From Microvirga aerophila (GTDB lineage Bacteria; Pseudomonadota; Alphaproteobacteria; Rhizobiales; Beijerinckiaceae), in assembly GCF_003332305.1 (NCBI RefSeq), contig NZ_QOIO01000004.1:62001-126000 (forward strand): a stretch of DNA of 64,000 bases. Direction: 5' to 3'. The notes beneath the pieces were generated by a model, which was given only the letters and a program-made list of their open reading frames with translations, made no database searches and was not told the DNA's origin. The translations under genes and the position numbers were made by a program. Shown here one piece after another: positions 1 through 7,911 of the stretch (the stretch's first letter is position 1; every line of letters starts with the position of its first letter).

Positions 1-1
1 A

Positions 2-973
2 GGCTGGCTGATCGGCCAGGAGAACCGCGGCCTCAACGCCATGTTCGTGATGATGAACGAAGCGCGTCTTGCCGTGGGCGTGCAGGGATTGGCGCAATCC
101 GAGGTCGCCTATCAAAACGCCGTGGCCTACGCCAAGGACCGCCTTCAAGGCAGGGCGCTCACGGGGGCGAAGTTCCCGGACAAGCCGGCAGATCCGATCA
201 TCGTCCATCCCGACGTGCGCCGCACGCTCCTGTCCATCAAGGCTTTTAACGAGGCCGCCCGCGCCCTGGTCGTCTGGACCGCGCTCAAAAGCGACATCGC
301 CCATCGCTCCTCGGATGAGGCGGAGCGGCAATCGGCGGATGACCACATGGGTCTCATGACGCCGGTGGTGAAAGGCGTGCTGACGGATCTCGGCTTCGAC
401 AACGCCGTGAAGGCGCAGCAGATGTTCGGCGGCCACGGCTACATCGAGGAATGGGGCATGTCGCAATTCGTGCGCGACGCCCGCATCACCCAGATCTATG
501 AGGGAGCGAACGGCATCCAGGCCATGGATCTCGTGGGTCGCAAGCTCGGAAAAGATGGCGGGCGCGCCATCATGGGGTTCTTCAACGAGGTCGGTGCTTT
601 CTGTCAGGAGAATGCAGGAGACGAGAACCTGAAGAGCTTCATTGCGCCGCTCCAGCAAGGGCTGGGCCATCTCCAGCAGGCCACCATGTGGTTCATGCAG
701 AACGCCATGGCCAAGCCCGACAACGCCGGCGCAGGCGCGACGGACTTCATGCACCTCTTCGGCCTCGTGGCCATGGGCTACATGTGGGCCAAGATGGCCA
801 AGGTCGCACATTCGAAGAAACAGCAGGGCAACGGCGTCGCCGAGAAGATGGACGCGAAGCTTCTGACCGGCCGCTTCTTCATGGAGCGCCTGATGCCGGA
901 AACCGCGTCGCGCCTCGCCTGCATCTCGACCGGTGCGGACACGACAATGGCGATGCCTGTCGAAGCCTTTTGA
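2..973 (+). CDS. acyl-CoA dehydrogenase, C-terminal part (cut by window edge)
   Basis: FAD-dependent acyl-CoA dehydrogenase, the first step of fatty-acid beta-oxidation. The frame is already open at base 2 and reads GWLIGQENRGLN before the first ATG at 41, so that ATG is internal and the gene begins left of the window; 323 residues are visible. The motifs QMFGGHGYIEEWG and ITQIYEGANGIQA are the conserved C-terminal acyl-CoA dehydrogenase helices; the Glu in YEGANGIQ is the usual position of the catalytic base. The long tail beyond this motif fits the roughly 590-residue subgroup with an extra C-terminal domain. It precedes a thiolase and a FadJ-like protein on the same strand, which supports a role in beta-oxidation. 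Chain-length preference cannot be read from sequence. Confidence 0.93.
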   Translation, partial: GWLIGQENRGLNAMFVMMNEARLAVGVQGLAQSEVAYQNAVAYAKDRLQGRALTGAKFPDKPADPIIVHPDVRRTLLSIKAFNEAARALVVWTALKSDIAHRSSDEAERQSADDHMGLMTPVVKGVLTDLGFDNAVKAQQMFGGHGYIEEWGMSQFVRDARITQIYEGANGIQAMDLVGRKLGKDGGRAIMGFFNEVGAFCQENAGDENLKSFIAPLQQGLGHLQQATMWFMQNAMAKPDNAGAGATDFMHLFGLVAMGYMWAKMAKVAHSKKQQGNGVAEKMDAKLLTGRFFMERLMPETASRLACISTGADTTMAMPVEAF

Positions 974-983
974 CGATAGCGTC

Positions 984-1017
984 ATCCCGGCCGAAGCGTC
1001 AGCGAAAGAGCCGGGAT
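984..1017. repeat. REP-like imperfect hairpin
   Basis: The arms ATCCCGGC (984-991) and GCCGGGAT (1010-1017) can pair. There is no T-run after the stem, so it resembles a repetitive extragenic palindrome more than a classical terminator. The same ATCCCGG/CCGGGAT arms recur at 1053-1082 and 2328-2357. Confidence 0.6.
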
Positions 1018-1052
1018 CGCCTGACGAGTGAAGCGTTCTCTTTTCGATAACG

Positions 1053-1082
1053 ATCCCGGGTTCTGCTCCGCAGACCCGGGAT
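1053..1082. repeat. REP-like strong hairpin
   Basis: ATCCCGGGT pairs with ACCCGGGAT, and the inner CTGC/GCAG pairs continue the stem around a TCC loop, giving 13 base pairs with one bulged T. It lies between the acyl-CoA dehydrogenase stop and the thiolase start and is related to the neighbouring hairpins. It may stop transcription or protect mRNA 3' ends; that role is inference. Confidence 0.65.
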
Positions 1083-1108
1083 GAAACATGATAGTTTGGG
1101 AGGCTTTC

Positions 1109-2317
1109 ATGCCTGACGCCTACATCTACGACGCCGTTCGCACACCGCGCGGACGTGGCAAGCCGGATGGCTCGCTGCACGAGGTGCCGGCGGTCGATCT
1201 CGCGGTCACGACATTGGACGCGGTCCGCAAGCGCAACGATCTCGACCCGATGCTGGTCGAGGACGTGGTGCTCGGCTGCGTCGATCCGGTCGGCGAGGCG
1301 GGCGGCGACATCGCGCGCGCGGCTGCCCTCAAGGCAGGGTTCGGCAAGGAAGTTCCGGGCGTACAGATCAACCGCTTCTGCGCCTCCGGGCTTGACGCGG
1401 TCAACCTTGCGGCCGCGCAGGTCATGTCCGGCATGAAGGATCTGACGATCGGTGGCGGCGTCGAATCCATGAGCCGCATCGGCATGGGCGCGTCAGGTGG
1501 CGCATGGCCAGTCGATCCGGGCATAGCCATTGCCAATTATTTCCTGCCCCAGGGCATTTCGGCGGATCTCATCGCCACCAAGTACGGTTTTTCCCGCGAC
1601 GATGTGGATGCTTACGCGGTCGAGTCCCAGAAGCGCGCCGCCAAGGCTTGGGACGACGGCCGCTTCAAGAACTCCGTCGTGCCCGTCAAGGATATCAATG
1701 GTCTTACCATCCTGGCCAAGGACGAGCATATGCGGCCCGGAACCGACATGCAGTCCCTGGGCCAGCTCAAGGCCGCTTTCGTGCAGATGGGCGAGATGGG
1801 CGGGTTCGACGCGGTAGCGATCGCGGCCCATCCCGACGTGGAATATGTCAATCACGTCCATCACGCAGGCAATTCCTCCGGCATCGTGGATGGCGCTTCC
1901 GCCGTGCTTCTCGGCTCCAAGGAGGGCGGCGAAAAGGCCGGTCTGAAGCCGCGGGCGCGCATCAAGGGTTTCGCATCCATCGGCTCCGACCTCGCCCTCA
2001 TGCTCACGGGGCCTATCGATGTGTCCGAGCTCGCCCTTAGAAAGGCTGGCATGACCAAGGACGACATCGACCTGTTCGAGATCAACGAAGCCTTTTCGGC
2101 CGTCGTGCTGCGCTACATCCAGGCGCTCGATCTCGATCCCGCGAAGGTAAACGTGAATGGCGGCGCCATCGCCATGGGCCATCCACTCGGGGCCACCGGC
2201 GCCATGATCTTGGGCACGGTGCTGGACGAACTGGAGCGCAGCGGAAAACAGACGGCCCTGATCACGCTTTGCGTCGCGGCCGGCATGGGCACAGCAGCGA
2301 TCATCGAGCGGGTTTGA
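1109..2317 (+). CDS. acetyl-CoA C-acyltransferase (thiolase)
   Basis: Thiolase that cleaves 3-ketoacyl-CoA with CoA, the last step of beta-oxidation; 402 aa, usual for the family. The acyl-accepting Cys lies in QINRFCASG (about residue 91). The C-terminal catalytic motifs [15 protein letters not shown] and the Cys in LCVAAGMG are present, as is NEAFSAVV. The start chosen is ATG 1109, preceded by GGGAGG; an in-frame ATG at 1088 lacks a ribosome site and adds seven residues unlike the family. It sits between an acyl-CoA dehydrogenase and a FadJ-like protein, forming a fad cluster. An acetyl-CoA acetyltransferase role is less likely given these neighbours. Confidence 0.93.
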   Translation: MPDAYIYDAVRTPRGRGKPDGSLHEVPAVDLAVTTLDAVRKRNDLDPMLVEDVVLGCVDPVGEAGGDIARAAALKAGFGKEVPGVQINRFCASGLDAVNLAAAQVMSGMKDLTIGGGVESMSRIGMGASGGAWPVDPGIAIANYFLPQGISADLIATKYGFSRDDVDAYAVESQKRAAKAWDDGRFKNSVVPVKDINGLTILAKDEHMRPGTDMQSLGQLKAAFVQMGEMGGFDAVAIAAHPDVEYVNHVHHAGNSSGIVDGASAVLLGSKEGGEKAGLKPRARIKGFASIGSDLALMLTGPIDVSELALRKAGMTKDDIDLFEINEAFSAVVLRYIQALDLDPAKVNVNGGAIAMGHPLGATGAMILGTVLDELERSGKQTALITLCVAAGMGTAAIIERV

Positions 2318-2327
2318 GGCGATCGTT

Positions 2328-2357
2328 ATCCCGGGGCCGCGCAGCGGAACCCGGGAT
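2328..2357. repeat. REP-like hairpin after thiolase gene
   Basis: The arms ATCCCGGG (2328-2335) and CCCGGGAT (2350-2357) match the hairpins upstream of the thiolase gene, so the same palindrome family occupies two successive intergenic gaps. Confidence 0.6.
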
Positions 2358-2381
2358 CGTAAAACCAGAAATCGGACAACG

Positions 2382-2413
2382 ATCCCGACTCTTCGCTGCG
2401 TGACAGTCGGGAT
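2382..2413. repeat. REP-like hairpin upstream of fadJ-like gene
   Basis: ATCCCGACT (2382-2390) pairs perfectly with AGTCGGGAT (2405-2413). It forms a pair with the hairpin at 2328-2357, mirroring the two-hairpin arrangement at 984-1082. Confidence 0.6.
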
Positions 2414-2439
2414 GACGGGAACCCCTCCGGGAGGACACC

Positions 2440-4647
2440 ATGACCACTTTCACCAATTTCCGCTTCGACGTCGATGGGGACGGCATCGCGCTCGCAACCT
2501 GGGACACGCCCGATCGGTCCATGAACGTTATCACTCCCGAGGTGATGGAGGAGCTCGCCCATCTTGTCGACACGGTCGCGGTGGATGAGGCGATCAAGGG
2601 ATGCGTCATCACTTCGGGCAAGGATGCCTTCTCGGGGGGCGCCGACCTCACCATGCTCCAGGGACTGAGCGCGCAATACGCGAAGCTCGCGAAGGAGAAG
2701 GGCGAGGAGGAGGCCATGAGCTTCTTCTACGAGGAATCGCGCAAGCTATCGTTGCTCTATCGCCGCCTGGAGACCTGCGGCAAGCCATTTGCCGCAGCGG
2801 TGCACGGAGTGTGCCTCGGTGGCGCGTTCGAACTCGCGCTCGCGTGTCATTTCCGTGTTCTGTCGGACGCCGATGCAACGCGCGTCGGCCTGCCGGAGAT
2901 CAAGGTGGGCCTCTTCCCCGGAGCCGGCGGCACGCAGCGCGTCGCGCGCCTCATGCAGACCGGGGATGCCCTTCAGATGCTGTTCAAGGGCGAGCAGATC
3001 CGCTCGCTCATGGCGCGCAACATGGGCCTTGCCCATGCGGTCGCACCCCGCGACCAGATCGTGCAGGCCGCGAAGGACTGGATCAAGCAGGGCGGATCGG
3101 CCGTCGCATCCTGGGACCAGAAGGGCTTCAAGCTCCCGTCCAACAAGGTCTACTCGGCCGCCGGCATGCAAATCTGGCCTGCCGCGAACGCCATCTACCG
3201 CCGGGAGACGCAGGATAACTACCCGGCGGCCTATGCCATCCTGGAGGCCGTCTATCAGGGCCTGCAGCTTCCCATGGACCTCGCCCTTAAGGTGGAGTCG
3301 CGCTGGTTCGCCAAGATCCTGCGCTCGAAGGAAGCAGCGGCCATGATCCGCACGCTGTTCATTTCCATGCAGGAGCTGAACAAGGGCGCGCGCCGTCCCA
3401 AGGATGTGCCGCAGACTAAGCTCAAGAAGGTTGGCGTCGTTGGCGCAGGCTTCATGGGCGCGAGCGTCGCCTACGTGACGGCCAATGCCGGGTTTGAGGT
3501 GGTGCTCGTCGACCGGGACGTGGAGGCGGCCGAGAAGGGCAAGGCGCATTCCCACAAGCTGATGTCGGACCAGATCATGAAGGGCCGCGCCAAGACGGCG
3601 GACCGCGATGAGCTGCTCGCCCGCATCACCGCATCGGCGGATTACGCGGATCTCTACGATTGCGATCTCGTCATCGAAGCCGTCTTCGAGGACCCCAAGG
3701 TGAAGGCCGAGGTGGTTCAGAAGGTGGAGGCTGTAATCCGTCTGGACTGCATCTTCGCGTCGAACACCTCGACCCTGCCGATCTCCGGCCTTGCGAAGAA
3801 CTCGAAGAATCCGGTCCAGTTCATAGGCATCCATTTCTTCTCACCGGTCGAGAAGATGATGCTGGTGGAAGTCATCATGGGCAAGGAGACCGGCGACAAG
3901 GCCCTCGCGACCGCGCTCGACTATGTCCGCGCCATCAAGAAGACGCCGATCGTCGTCAATGATTCCCGTGGCTTTTTCGCCAATCGCTGTGTCCTCGCCT
4001 ACATCCTCGAGGGACATCTTATGTTCGTTGAAGGTGTGCCGCCTGCGATGATCGAGAATGCCGGCAAGCAGGCTGGGATGCCCGTTGGACCGCTCTCCCT
4101 CAACGACGAGGTCGGCGTGGATCTCGGCCTCAAGATCCTCAAGGCCACGAAGGCGCAGCTCGGGGACGCCGCCATCGTGCCTGAGCAGGAGCAGCTTCTT
4201 GCCCGTCTGGTCGAGCAGGAAGGTCGTCAGGGCCGCAAGAACCGCAAGGGCTTCTATGATTATCCGGAAGCCGGGCCGAAGCGCCTGTGGCCCGGACTGA
4301 CCGCGCTCCAGCCCAAGCACCTGGAAGCAGAGTTTCTGGACATGCAGGAGTTGAAGCGCCGACTCCTCGTGACGCAGGCCCTGGAGGCGGCGCGCACCGT
4401 GGAGGAAGGTGTCATCACGGATCCCCGCGAGGCGGATGTGGGCTCGATCCTCGGCTTCGGTTTCGCGCCGTTTACCGGAGGGGCGCTTTCTTACATCGAC
4501 TTCATGGGCGCCAAAAACTTCGTGGCGCTGTGCAAGGAATTGCAGGCCAAGCACGGCGACCGCTTCGCACCCCCGCGTATTCTTCACGAGATGGCGGCGT
4601 CCGGCGAAACCTTCTATGGACGCGCCAAGGACAAGAAGGCCGCTTGA
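2440..4647 (+). CDS. enoyl-CoA hydratase / 3-hydroxyacyl-CoA dehydrogenase fusion
   Basis: Bifunctional beta-oxidation enzyme (FadJ/FadB alpha-subunit type), 735 aa. The N-terminal crotonase domain carries the oxyanion-hole segment HGVCLGGAFELALACHF and the PEIKVGLFPGAGGTQR loop with the catalytic Glu region. The NAD-binding domain starts near residue 330 with VGVVGAGFMGASVAYV, followed by NTSTLPISGLA and GIHFFSPVEKM, which hold the dehydrogenase catalytic His. The C-terminal dehydrogenase domain follows. The start ATG 2440 has GGGAGG a few bases upstream. Together with the thiolase and acyl-CoA dehydrogenase just upstream it completes a beta-oxidation spiral. It could serve as the subunit partner of the thiolase at 1109. 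Confidence 0.94.
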   Translation: MTTFTNFRFDVDGDGIALATWDTPDRSMNVITPEVMEELAHLVDTVAVDEAIKGCVITSGKDAFSGGADLTMLQGLSAQYAKLAKEKGEEEAMSFFYEESRKLSLLYRRLETCGKPFAAAVHGVCLGGAFELALACHFRVLSDADATRVGLPEIKVGLFPGAGGTQRVARLMQTGDALQMLFKGEQIRSLMARNMGLAHAVAPRDQIVQAAKDWIKQGGSAVASWDQKGFKLPSNKVYSAAGMQIWPAANAIYRRETQDNYPAAYAILEAVYQGLQLPMDLALKVESRWFAKILRSKEAAAMIRTLFISMQELNKGARRPKDVPQTKLKKVGVVGAGFMGASVAYVTANAGFEVVLVDRDVEAAEKGKAHSHKLMSDQIMKGRAKTADRDELLARITASADYADLYDCDLVIEAVFEDPKVKAEVVQKVEAVIRLDCIFASNTSTLPISGLAKNSKNPVQFIGIHFFSPVEKMMLVEVIMGKETGDKALATALDYVRAIKKTPIVVNDSRGFFANRCVLAYILEGHLMFVEGVPPAMIENAGKQAGMPVGPLSLNDEVGVDLGLKILKATKAQLGDAAIVPEQEQLLARLVEQEGRQGRKNRKGFYDYPEAGPKRLWPGLTALQPKHLEAEFLDMQELKRRLLVTQALEAARTVEEGVITDPREADVGSILGFGFAPFTGGALSYIDFMGAKNFVALCKELQAKHGDRFAPPRILHEMAASGETFYGRAKDKKAA

Positions 4648-4657
4648 GTTATGCTAT

Positions 4658-4697
4658 TGTCGTTCCGGGCCGCCTGGTAGGTCGTCCTGGAACGACA
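4658..4697. repeat. hairpin after fadJ-like gene
   Basis: TGTCGTTCC (4658-4666) pairs with GGAACGACA (4689-4697). It lies ten bases past the fadJ-like stop and just before the DinB start. No T-run follows, so it may be a REP-type element or a weak terminator. Confidence 0.5.
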
Positions 4698-4707
4698 GAG
4701 GACCAAC

Positions 4708-5217
4708 ATGAAACCTCACTTCATGATGCTGGCGGGCTACAATGCCTGGTGCAACCGGCGTCTGTATGATGCCGCGGCGCGGCTCCCCGAGGCGGATTAC
4801 CATGCGGATCGGGGCGCCTTCTTCAAATCGGTTCATGGCACATTGAACCATCTCCTCGCGACCGATCGCATCTGGTTGAGGCGCTTCACGGGAGAAGGTG
4901 AGGCGCCGAACCGGCTCGACGCTATCCTGTTCGAGACACTCGCCGACCTTCGGCGCGCGCGAGAGGGGGAGGATGCGCGTATCGTCGATTATGTTGAAGG
5001 ATTGTCCGCCATCGATCTGGTTGGACACATCCGCTATCAGACGATTTCCAATCCTGTGACCATCGAGCAACCATTGGCGTCTACGCTCATCCATTTCTTC
5101 AATCACCAAACCCATCATCGCGGTCAGGCGCATTGTCTTCTGACCGGCTTAGGCCTTGAGGCCCCGTCCTTCGACCTCATCCTGTTTCAGCGGGAAACCG
5201 GAATGGGCATGGCGTGA
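4708..5217 (+). CDS. DinB-family protein
   Basis: Four-helix-bundle DinB/YfiT-like protein of 169 aa, a metal-dependent fold often linked to damage response or thiol (bacillithiol/mycothiol-type) transfer. Candidate metal ligands are His48 in HGTLNHLL and His133 and His137 in HFFNHQTHHRGQ, the usual three-His pattern of the family. The ATG at 4708 follows an AGAGGA ribosome site. The substrate is unknown. The gene lies downstream of the fad genes but is separated from them by a hairpin, so co-transcription is uncertain. Confidence 0.85.
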   Translation: MKPHFMMLAGYNAWCNRRLYDAAARLPEADYHADRGAFFKSVHGTLNHLLATDRIWLRRFTGEGEAPNRLDAILFETLADLRRAREGEDARIVDYVEGLSAIDLVGHIRYQTISNPVTIEQPLASTLIHFFNHQTHHRGQAHCLLTGLGLEAPSFDLILFQRETGMGMA

Positions 5218-5607
5218 ACGCCCGTAAGGAATTGCTGGCCATTCCGTAGGCGGCGGGCATGAAGCGACAAGGTCCACGCCCCGGGAATGCGGGGTTACTC
5301 CAACAAATCTCGATAGAGGTATTTGACGATTGGCGCCCTTCGGCGCACGATTCAAGCGGCTGTTGAGTCAGTTCTGGAAAGCAGATGTTCTCAGAAAATC
5401 TGCACTCCCAATAACTGGAGGACGTCATGAAGCCGCCGGGTCGAGGTTTCGCCGCTAGCTCCAGAGAGTTCGTCTGGCCATCAGCATAGCTATACTTTCA
5501 ATCGAAGCATTGCACACGTGACAGCTCCGGGCCCCGCGACTGATCCGGCATGGATCGAATTCGTGCGGCGGCGGCCCCGGAGCGTCAGGTTCACTCAGGA
5601 GATTTAA
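5218..5607. other. 390-bp intergenic region before the broken RTX gene
   Basis: No convincing gene on either strand. An inverted repeat (GCTCCGGG at 5524-5531, CCCGGAGC at 5576-5583) brackets 44 bases just upstream of the RTX start and could fold in the leader. The ribosome site CAGGAGA lies next to the ATG at 5608. Short minus-strand open frames here (for example 5177-5428) lack family resemblance. Confidence 0.5.
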
Positions 5608-6309
5608 ATGGCGACTCGGTCCGGTACGTCTGGTGAAGACACGATTTCTGGCGGTCCTGGAGCCGATCAACTCTACGGCCGCGCCGGAAACGATCGTCTG
5701 TCGGGTTTCGAAGGGCGCGATTTTTTGTGGGGCGGCAGCGGGAATGACAACCTGTCGGGCGGCCTAGAGCATCGGACGATTTGTCGGACCCGCTCCGTTC
5801 CTACCCCTGCCTAGCGGAGAAAGGTGGAGCGTCGTGGATCCGCTTTTTCGTCCGATGCTCTAGGCAATGATTGGCTGTTCGGCGGCAACGGCAACGATTT
5901 TCTTCTCGGCGAGGAGGGCAATAACGTGCTCTGGGGCGGGCGCGGCGACGATCGGCTCGTCTCTTCACGGGAGGGCCTTGGCGACGACACCCTGATCGGG
6001 GGCTCCGGCAAGGATACGTTCATCGTCGACCTGGAATTCGGCGCTCAGGGGAATGACGTGGTCCCCGATTTCCGCCGCGGGCACGACCAGATCAACATTC
6101 AATCCTTGGGGGAGGGGGAGCCGGGCATGCTCGATTCGTTTGCCGATCTGGATACCAATCACGATGGCAGGCTCGATCGGCGCGATGATACAGTGACGGT
6201 GGGGCGTGGAGGCTTCACGATTGATTTTACCAGCTTTACGCCCAATGGAGGGACGCTCACCCTCAAGGGGATCAAGGCTCTGTACGATTCAGATTTCTTT
6301 ATTACCTGA
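5608..6309 (+). pseudogene. RTX-type calcium-binding protein, interrupted by a palindromic insertion
   Basis: Repeat-in-toxin protein, a family usually exported by type I secretion. The reading frame carries GGxGxDxLx nonapeptides before the break (GGPGADQLYG, GNDRLSGFEGRD, GNDNLSGG) and after it (GNDWLFGGNGNDFLL, GGRGDDRL), then a C-terminal secretion-type domain up to 6309. A 96-bp insertion at 5764-5862 is flanked by CTA triplets and keeps the frame (32 codons) but adds a TAG stop at 5812-5814. Removing one CTA plus the insert gives a seamless GGLGNDWLF repeat and a 201-residue protein. The two halves might be expressed separately from 5608 and an internal GTG at 5824, but loss of function is likelier. 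Confidence 0.8.
5762..5865. mobile_element. small palindrome-ended insertion (MITE-like) within the RTX gene
   Basis: Perfect 18-bp terminal inverted repeats: GCCTAGAGCATCGGACGA at 5762-5779 and its reverse complement at 5848-5865. The outer bases belong to the host gene; the net insertion is 96 bp with a CTA duplication. It has no coding capacity. The right half (AAAGGTGG...GGATCCGCTTTTTCG) resembles, from memory, palindromic elements scattered in Methylobacteriaceae and Bradyrhizobium intergenic DNA. No second copy was found in this window. Confidence 0.7.
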
Positions 6310-6351
6310 CGGCCTTTGGCGCCTGCCCATCTCAAAGCGTGTGTCAGTCGT

Positions 6352-6387
6352 GCGATAGCCTGGGGCCCTAGGGTTTCAGGCTATCGC
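6352..6387. terminator. perfect 11-bp hairpin, probable terminator
   Basis: GCGATAGCCTG (6352-6362) and CAGGCTATCGC (6377-6387) pair perfectly around a 14-base loop, 40 bases after the RTX stop. No U-run follows, so it may be a Rho-assisted terminator or a repeat-derived palindrome. Confidence 0.5.
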
Positions 6388-6477
6388 GCTCTCAGACCGG
6401 GGTGCTGAAAGGAACGGCTTGATCATTCCGGACGACGCGGTACCTTCCTGTCCCCTGTTCAACCGCGAAATCGATCC

Positions 6478-7101
6478 ATGCCCCGCGTCATCGACTACTA
6501 TTTCTCCCTCGTCAGCCCTTGGGCCTATATCGGCCATGCGTCATTCATGGACATCGCGCGGCGGCATGGGGCCGAGGTGAACTACAAGCCGGTCTTCCTC
6601 GGCCGCGTCTTTTCCGAAACCGGCGGACTGCCGCTCGCCCAGCGCCACCCGGTGCGGCAGCGCTATCGGATGGTCGAACTGCAGCGTTGGCGCGAAAAGC
6701 GCGGATTGTCCTTCAACCTCCAGCCGAAATACTGGCCGTTCGACGTGAATCTCGCGGACCGGTTCGTCATCTCGGTTGCGGCATCCGGAAAGGACCCGGA
6801 TCCGTTCCTGCGTCGCGCCTATGCGGCCGTCTGGGAGGAGGAGCGTGACCTAGGCAACCCTGTCGTTCTGACCGAGCTGGCCGAGCAGGCCGGCCTCGAT
6901 TCCACGTCCCTGATGGACATCGCCGTCGGCAGCACCACCGAGGCGATCTATGCGCTCAATCTGGAAAATGCGATCGCGGGCGGCGTCTTCGGCTCGCCTG
7001 CCTATGTGCTCGACGGCGAGGTGTTCTGGGGCCAGGATCGCCTCGAGCTCCTCGACGATGCCTTAACGGCTGGCCGCAAGCCATACAGGCCGGACGTCTG
7101 A
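6478..7101 (+). CDS. 2-hydroxychromene-2-carboxylate isomerase family protein
   Basis: DsbA-fold/kappa-GST-like isomerase of 207 aa. In the type enzyme of naphthalene degradation (NahD) glutathione assists conversion of 2-hydroxychromene-2-carboxylate to trans-o-hydroxybenzylidenepyruvate. The N-terminal YYFSLVSPWAYIG contains Ser13 at the usual catalytic Ser position in place of a CxxC. The C-terminal VFGSPAYVLDGEVFWGQDRL is the family's cis-Pro and closing segment. No other aromatic degradation genes lie nearby, so the real substrate is unknown; many members are general glutathione-linked enzymes. The start ATG 6478 gives the full-length fold but has no strong ribosome site. Confidence 0.85.
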   Translation: MPRVIDYYFSLVSPWAYIGHASFMDIARRHGAEVNYKPVFLGRVFSETGGLPLAQRHPVRQRYRMVELQRWREKRGLSFNLQPKYWPFDVNLADRFVISVAASGKDPDPFLRRAYAAVWEEERDLGNPVVLTELAEQAGLDSTSLMDIAVGSTTEAIYALNLENAIAGGVFGSPAYVLDGEVFWGQDRLELLDDALTAGRKPYRPDV

Positions 7102-7173
7102 GACACAGCGGCATTCATGCCGCGATTAGGTCGGTTGGCTTTCTGATGGTTCTTAGGATTTGAGCGGGGCTTC

Positions 7174-7878
7174 ATGCGCCAGCAGGCAACGATTGGTCTC
7201 ATCGGCGGCATGAGCTGGGAGAGCTCGGCCGAATACTATCGCATCATCAACAGAGAGATGCAGAAGCGGCTTGGCGGGGTGCACTCCGCCCGCAGCTTGA
7301 TGTGGTCCGTCGATTTCGGCGAAGTCGAACGGCTTCAGCATGAGGGGGAGTGGGACAGGCTCACTGATGCCATGAAGGATGCGGCGATCCGGCTGGAGCG
7401 GGGCGGCGCGGACTTCATCGTCCTTTGCACCAACACGATGCACCGGATGGCTGATGCAATCACGTCGGCGGCAGGCATTCCGCTGCTCCACATCGCCGAT
7501 CCGACGGCCGAGCGGATCAAGGCGGCAGGTTTGGAGCGTGTCGGCCTCATCGGCACGGCATTCACGATGGAGCAGGATTTTTATAAGGGCCGGCTGCAGG
7601 AGCAATACGGCCTCGACGTCATTGTACCCGAAGCCGATGACCGGCAGGTCGTGCACGACGTCATCTACAAGGAACTTGTGGTGGGGCAGGTTCTCGAAGC
7701 ATCGAGGATGGCGTACCGGGGTATCATCGCTCGCCTGGTCGAAAGAGGCGCGCAGGCTGTCATCCTTGGATGCACCGAGATCATGCTCCTGGTCTCGGAC
7801 GAGGACAGCTCTGTGCCGCTTTACGATACCACCTCCATCCACGCCCTCGCGGCCGTCAATCGCGCCCTCGGCGGATGA
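7174..7878 (+). CDS. aspartate/glutamate racemase family protein
   Basis: Cofactor-independent amino-acid racemase of the YgeA type, 234 aa. The N-terminus IGLIGGMSWESSAEYY is characteristic. The two catalytic cysteines are visible: Cys85 in VLCTNTMH and Cys200 in ILGCTEI. Substrate preference (aspartate, glutamate or broad) cannot be read here. The spacing from the isomerase gene upstream is about 70 bases, so it may share its transcript. It converges with the minus-strand kinase gene that ends at 7912. Confidence 0.88.
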   Translation: MRQQATIGLIGGMSWESSAEYYRIINREMQKRLGGVHSARSLMWSVDFGEVERLQHEGEWDRLTDAMKDAAIRLERGGADFIVLCTNTMHRMADAITSAAGIPLLHIADPTAERIKAAGLERVGLIGTAFTMEQDFYKGRLQEQYGLDVIVPEADDRQVVHDVIYKELVVGQVLEASRMAYRGIIARLVERGAQAVILGCTEIMLLVSDEDSSVPLYDTTSIHALAAVNRALGG

Positions 7879-7911
7879 TTTCCTAGACCAGCGGAGCCCT
7901 TCAGCCGCTCC

